The position numbers were made by a program, and so were the translations under genes. A stretch of DNA of 8,666 bases, taken from contig JAZKBN010000063.1 in assembly GCA_040388605.1 (NCBI GenBank), positions 1-8,666 of the forward strand, written 5' to 3'. The notes beneath the pieces are model-generated. The model saw only the letters and a list, made by a program, of their open reading frames with translations. It was not told the DNA's origin and ran no database searches. This DNA is from JAZKBN01 sp040388605. Lineage in GTDB: Bacteria > Bacteroidota > Bacteroidia > Cytophagales > Flexibacteraceae. Each line of letters opens with the position of its first letter. Positions within the stretch are counted from its first letter, which is position 1. This document shows, piece after piece, positions 5,530 to 8,666 of the stretch.

Positions 5530-8500
5530 TTATTCCACTACTATTTTCCTGATAACCAGGCCACCGGCAGTTTGCACTTTGGCAATATAAATACCTGCAG
5601 GCAAATTGGCTTTTACACTACCTTCCACACCTGCAAGTTCCTGTGCATAAACCACGCGTCCGAAATTGTCGAACAGGGTAACGGTTTTCATTTCGGCATT
5701 GCTGCTGATGTTAAAGGTTCCGTTGTTTGGGTTGGGTTGAATACTGATTTTTGAACTTGTGATTGCATTAATGCCTGATACAGAGCTTGGATTCAATAAT
5801 AAGGTTAGCTTATATGGAACGTTGGCCGAAAGGTTATAATTAAGCGAGTTATTAAGCGTCAAAGGTTGCTCAATATGGGTTTGCTCATCGCGAATAACAA
5901 GACTAAACCGGCCGGCAAGGTCGCTCAGGTCTGTTGCTTTAAGCAATACAGGCAGTGAAGATGTGGCATTAAGATTTAGAGCAACTGTATCGCCTGCAGT
6001 AAGGGCCATACTGTTTATTGCCATAAAGGTATTTGCTGTAGGCTCGCTGGAAATATTTAAAACCGGATTGTTGTACTTATATGCATCGGATTCGGATTCA
6101 AAGCCCCTGTTTGCATTCGGCCTATCTGCTATTACCGTTTCATCGGTAAAGCCTCCGGCCGATATTTGCAGCCTGGCAATACTTAGTGCCGAGCTGCGCA
6201 GCATAGGAGTTGATGAAGATGTTTTTATCGCTTCGGTTGCCTTAAGGACCGGCGCAGCAGCATTGGCAAGTACCATGAAGCCCTGCCCTGATGCAATAAG
6301 GTTGCTGCCACCGTTAACGCCTACGTTATTTACATAAGTTGCATACGCATTCAACTTATTGTTGAACACATACAACGAGCTCGTCATATTGGTCTTTGTC
6401 CAAGCGGCACTGTTCCAGTCAATAGTGCTTGCATAGGGATTGGCCACAATGCTATAGCCGTTGGTTGTTGTGTTGCCGGCGCAGGTACCGCTGCAATAGC
6501 TCACCGGAAGGTTTACGCTTCCCGTAGCCGGTACACCGGTTAAGGACGCGGTAGATCCTGCTGCAAACCAGGTGTTAAGGAACCAGACACGAATACCTGT
6601 TCCGGGGTTCAGTAAAGTACCTGCTGAGGCCGGCTTCATAAAGCCCGCGTTGGCAGGATAGGTGTTATTGGAGTTGCTGAACAGCCATACCGAACCGTTG
6701 TTAGCCAAGCCGTTGAAACTTGCTAAGTTATATGTGTTATTTGGCACGTTCCAGGCACTTACGGTTTGCCCCTCTACCGGGGAGCCAAGCCAGTAATAAG
6801 CCCCTGTACCACCGCTGCGAACGGCAGTCGGGTCCAGCCAGCGCTGTACGGTGAACATTGAGGCATTGGTTATGCCTGCGCCTGCGGGTACCTGGTCAAG
6901 ACCGGCCGTTAAGGCCTGTGTTGAGAGCAAGGTAAAGGTAAGGCCGTTCAGGTTGAAATTACCCGAGCTTAAGGTAAGCGTGCCCGATACAGACGAGGCT
7001 GAACTCAGCAGCACACCTGCGGAATTGTTTATTTTCAGGCTGCGTACTTTTGAAGGCAGACCGTTGCCTGTTGCCTGAGCAACGGTTCCGCTGTATTCAT
7101 AAAGGGCATCGTTACTGAAGCTGCGGGTGATTGTCTGTATTGCACCGGTATTGCCGGTTTTAGCTATGCCATCAGGGTTGCACACCTTAAGCAGGGCACC
7201 TGCCATTAATACAAACTTTCCGCCTGTAATAATATTACATCCCGTAACAATAGCAGCACCCGCAGGTATTACAATGCTGTCGGTAACGCGAAGTGTTCCG
7301 TTAAGGGTTATGGTGGGTGTTCCGGTGATTACAACATTGGTATAGGTACCACTGTAATTGCCCGATGTGGATATGTTAAGTGTGGTTGGTTCGCCAACGC
7401 CAATGCATCCGGGTGTCATTTGGGCATTAATGGCGGAGGTTGAAAACGCACCGTTGGTAGTAAGTGCCCTGCCGGTAATTGTTACACCTGTATTGAGCGA
7501 AACAGCCCCGTTGTTGCCCACAATTGTTCCTTTAAAGTCAGCATAGTCGTTCAGGTTCACGGCGCCGTCTACTTTCCAAAACACATTTTTTGCCTGGGCA
7601 CCATTCAGCAATGCAACCGAAGCGAAGGTGCTTGTTGAAAGGGCGCCATTGATTTTAATGACAAACACTGCGTTAGGGTTGTTCTGCGCATTTAGCGATA
7701 CAACACCTGTAAGCCTGGCTGCACCATTCAATAAGTATGTATGCGGAGTAAGTACCAGGCCATTTCCAAACGAAGCGGGATATAACAACTCAATATCGGT
7801 AGTCAAAGTGTTAAGGGAGGTATAAACCGTACCAAGATCGGCAGCAGCCTGTACTGTGGAGCCATCAGGATTAGGGTGTATGTTTCCAGTAACGTTTAAT
7901 GCCTGGTAACCTGTGGTAAGGCCCACATTTGTACCCACATCGCCGGTTACATAACTAATGCCTGAATTGGTTACCGCACCGTTACCCGAGAATAAGGTGT
8001 AGCAGGCAACAGAGCCAAGCGGCGGCGCAGCCGGGCCGTTAAGTATTGCTCTTCCGCAGCCTAAAGGAGTGGTTACGGTTACACCGGAAACATTAATAGC
8101 GCCGGTGGTAGATAATGCCCTGCCTTCAATGCTGGAACCTGCGTTCAGCACAATGGCAGCATTGTTGGCTATTAAAGTGCCTTTGAAAGCAGTATTGGCA
8201 GCGAAACTGACTGCGCCTTCCACCTTCCAGAACACGTTACAGGCCTGTGCACCATTGGTTAACAGTACGCTTGACGCTACAGTGGATGACATGGAACCCT
8301 GCACCTGGAAAATGAAAAGGGCATTAGCGTTTCCCTGTCCGTTTAAAGTAAGCTTATTGCTTAGGGTTGCCCCGCCTGACACAGAATAAATACCTGCATT
8401 AAGCACCTGCCCGTTACCAAGCAGTGAAGCAGGAAACATAGTAGGCACAGCAGCGTTAAGCTGGTTGTAAGCATTAGTTAAATCGGCGGCAGCGGTTGCT

Positions 8501-8666
8501 GTGGCGCCGTCGGCATTGTGCATTACACCGTCTACGTTACCAAAATTGGTTACCGCACCGTTGTTTGTGCCCACATTACCCGTGAGTTGAGAAAGACCTG
8601 TATTACCTACTGCACCGTTTTTTGAAAAAAGCGCGAAGTCAGCTGAAGCGCCCAAAACAGGGGCCT
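5530..8666 (-). CDS. Secreted protein with two DUF3494 (ice-binding-like) domains and a C-terminal T9SS sorting domain, 5' end outside window
   Basis: The frame is open to the window edge, so the true start and signal peptide are missing. The TTG at 8655 lies inside the first domain (APVLGASADFALF) and is not a start. Numbering from that codon gives 1041 residues. Residues 1-200 and 213-417 are tandem DUF3494 domains with matching landmarks: FALFSKNGAVGNTG / YTLFSGNGAVTNSG, TGNVGTN / TGDVGTN, NGAQACNVFWKVEGAV / NGAQAKNVFWKVDGAV, and IEGRALSTTGA / ITGRALTTNGA. Residues 425-580 are a beta-rich repeat region. Residues 600-800 hold VQRWLDP and IVANPYASTIDWNSAAW, a module common in Bacteroidota surface proteins. 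Residues 966-1041 are a type A T9SS sorting domain (ISIQPNPNNGTFNI, LFDNFGRVVY, LPAGIYIAKV, ending KIVVE), which directs export across the outer membrane. DUF3494 forms a beta-solenoid that binds ice in some proteins. Here adhesion or ice binding are both possible. A terminator follows 60 bp downstream. Confidence 0.93.
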   Translation of the reverse strand, partial: APVLGASADFALFSKNGAVGNTGLSQLTGNVGTNNGAVTNFGNVDGVMHNADGATATAAADLTNAYNQLNAAVPTMFPASLLGNGQVLNAGIYSVSGGATLSNKLTLNGQGNANALFIFQVQGSMSSTVASSVLLTNGAQACNVFWKVEGAVSFAANTAFKGTLIANNAAIVLNAGSSIEGRALSTTGAINVSGVTVTTPLGCGRAILNGPAAPPLGSVACYTLFSGNGAVTNSGISYVTGDVGTNVGLTTGYQALNVTGNIHPNPDGSTVQAAADLGTVYTSLNTLTTDIELLYPASFGNGLVLTPHTYLLNGAARLTGVVSLNAQNNPNAVFVIKINGALSTSTFASVALLNGAQAKNVFWKVDGAVNLNDYADFKGTIVGNNGAVSLNTGVTITGRALTTNGAFSTSAINAQMTPGCIGVGEPTTLNISTSGNYSGTYTNVVITGTPTITLNGTLRVTDSIVIPAGAAIVTGCNIITGGKFVLMAGALLKVCNPDGIAKTGNTGAIQTITRSFSNDALYEYSGTVAQATGNGLPSKVRSLKINNSAGVLLSSASSVSGTLTLSSGNFNLNGLTFTLLSTQALTAGLDQVPAGAGITNASMFTVQRWLDPTAVRSGGTGAYYWLGSPVEGQTVSAWNVPNNTYNLASFNGLANNGSVWLFSNSNNTYPANAGFMKPASAGTLLNPGTGIRVWFLNTWFAAGSTASLTGVPATGSVNLPVSYCSGTCAGNTTTNGYSIVANPYASTIDWNSAAWTKTNMTSSLYVFNNKLNAYATYVNNVGVNGGSNLIASGQGFMVLANAAAPVLKATEAIKTSSSTPMLRSSALSIARLQISAGGFTDETVIADRPNANRGFESESDAYKYNNPVLNISSEPTANTFMAINSMALTAGDTVALNLNATSSLPVLLKATDLSDLAGRFSLVIRDEQTHIEQPLTLNNSLNYNLSANVPYKLTLLLNPSSVSGINAITSSKISIQPNPNNGTFNISSNAEMKTVTLFDNFGRVVYAQELAGVEGSVKANLPAGIYIAKVQTAGGLVIRKIVVE

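Noticed and set aside
5963..6337. 124-codon plus-strand frame and several similar ones up to 8389
   Set aside because: All are antisense to the continuous DUF3494/T9SS coding sequence and are low-complexity mirror translations.

Overview
The window most likely comes from a member of the Bacteroidota. The strongest evidence is a large secreted protein with a C-terminal type IX secretion (T9SS) sorting domain and two DUF3494 domains. RHS fragments with the DHLGNVR and YYPFGM signatures, and two copies of a palindromic intergenic repeat of a kind I associate with this phylum, agree with that. No rRNA, tRNA or CRISPR array was seen.

Layout. (1) Positions 1-886, plus strand: the 3' end of an RHS polymorphic-toxin gene with a PD-(D/E)XK-type nuclease tip, followed after 2 nt by a DUF4304-like presumed immunity gene. 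(2) About 921-2313, plus strand: an orphan RHS module. It has the last part of the conserved RHS core, a helical tether and an LHH-type HNH/ENDO VII nuclease tip, followed after 1 nt by a second presumed immunity gene of unrecognised family. (3) 2326-2406: a palindromic repeat, copy 1. (4) 2427 to about 3311, plus strand: an internal RHS fragment with no start, one frameshift, and an end cut off by an insertion sequence. (5) 3312-4320: an apparently complete IS982-family element. (6) 4321 to about 5138, minus strand: a decayed IS3-family element with two nonsense mutations and a frameshift, truncated by the IS982 end. (7) 5139-5529: a non-coding stretch with repeat copy 2, inverted relative to copy 1, and the terminator of the next gene. 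(8) 5530-8666, minus strand: the large DUF3494/T9SS protein, whose 5' end lies beyond the window.

How the parts relate. The left half reads as a store of RHS toxin tips with their immunity genes. Contact-dependent toxins of this kind diversify by replacing the C-terminal tip behind a conserved core, and displaced tips stay downstream with their immunity genes. The tethers of the two modules resemble each other, and base composition falls abruptly from RHS core to toxin/immunity DNA, both as expected for tip exchange. The middle is a decayed junction where IS982 joins an RHS fragment to an IS3 remnant. The DUF3494 gene is a separate convergent unit with its own terminator, and nothing in the sequence ties it to the RHS island.

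I do not see a clearly new multi-gene system. The least explained items are the second immunity protein, the pairing of the first toxin with a DUF4304-like protein, and the repeat pair flanking the rearranged segment.
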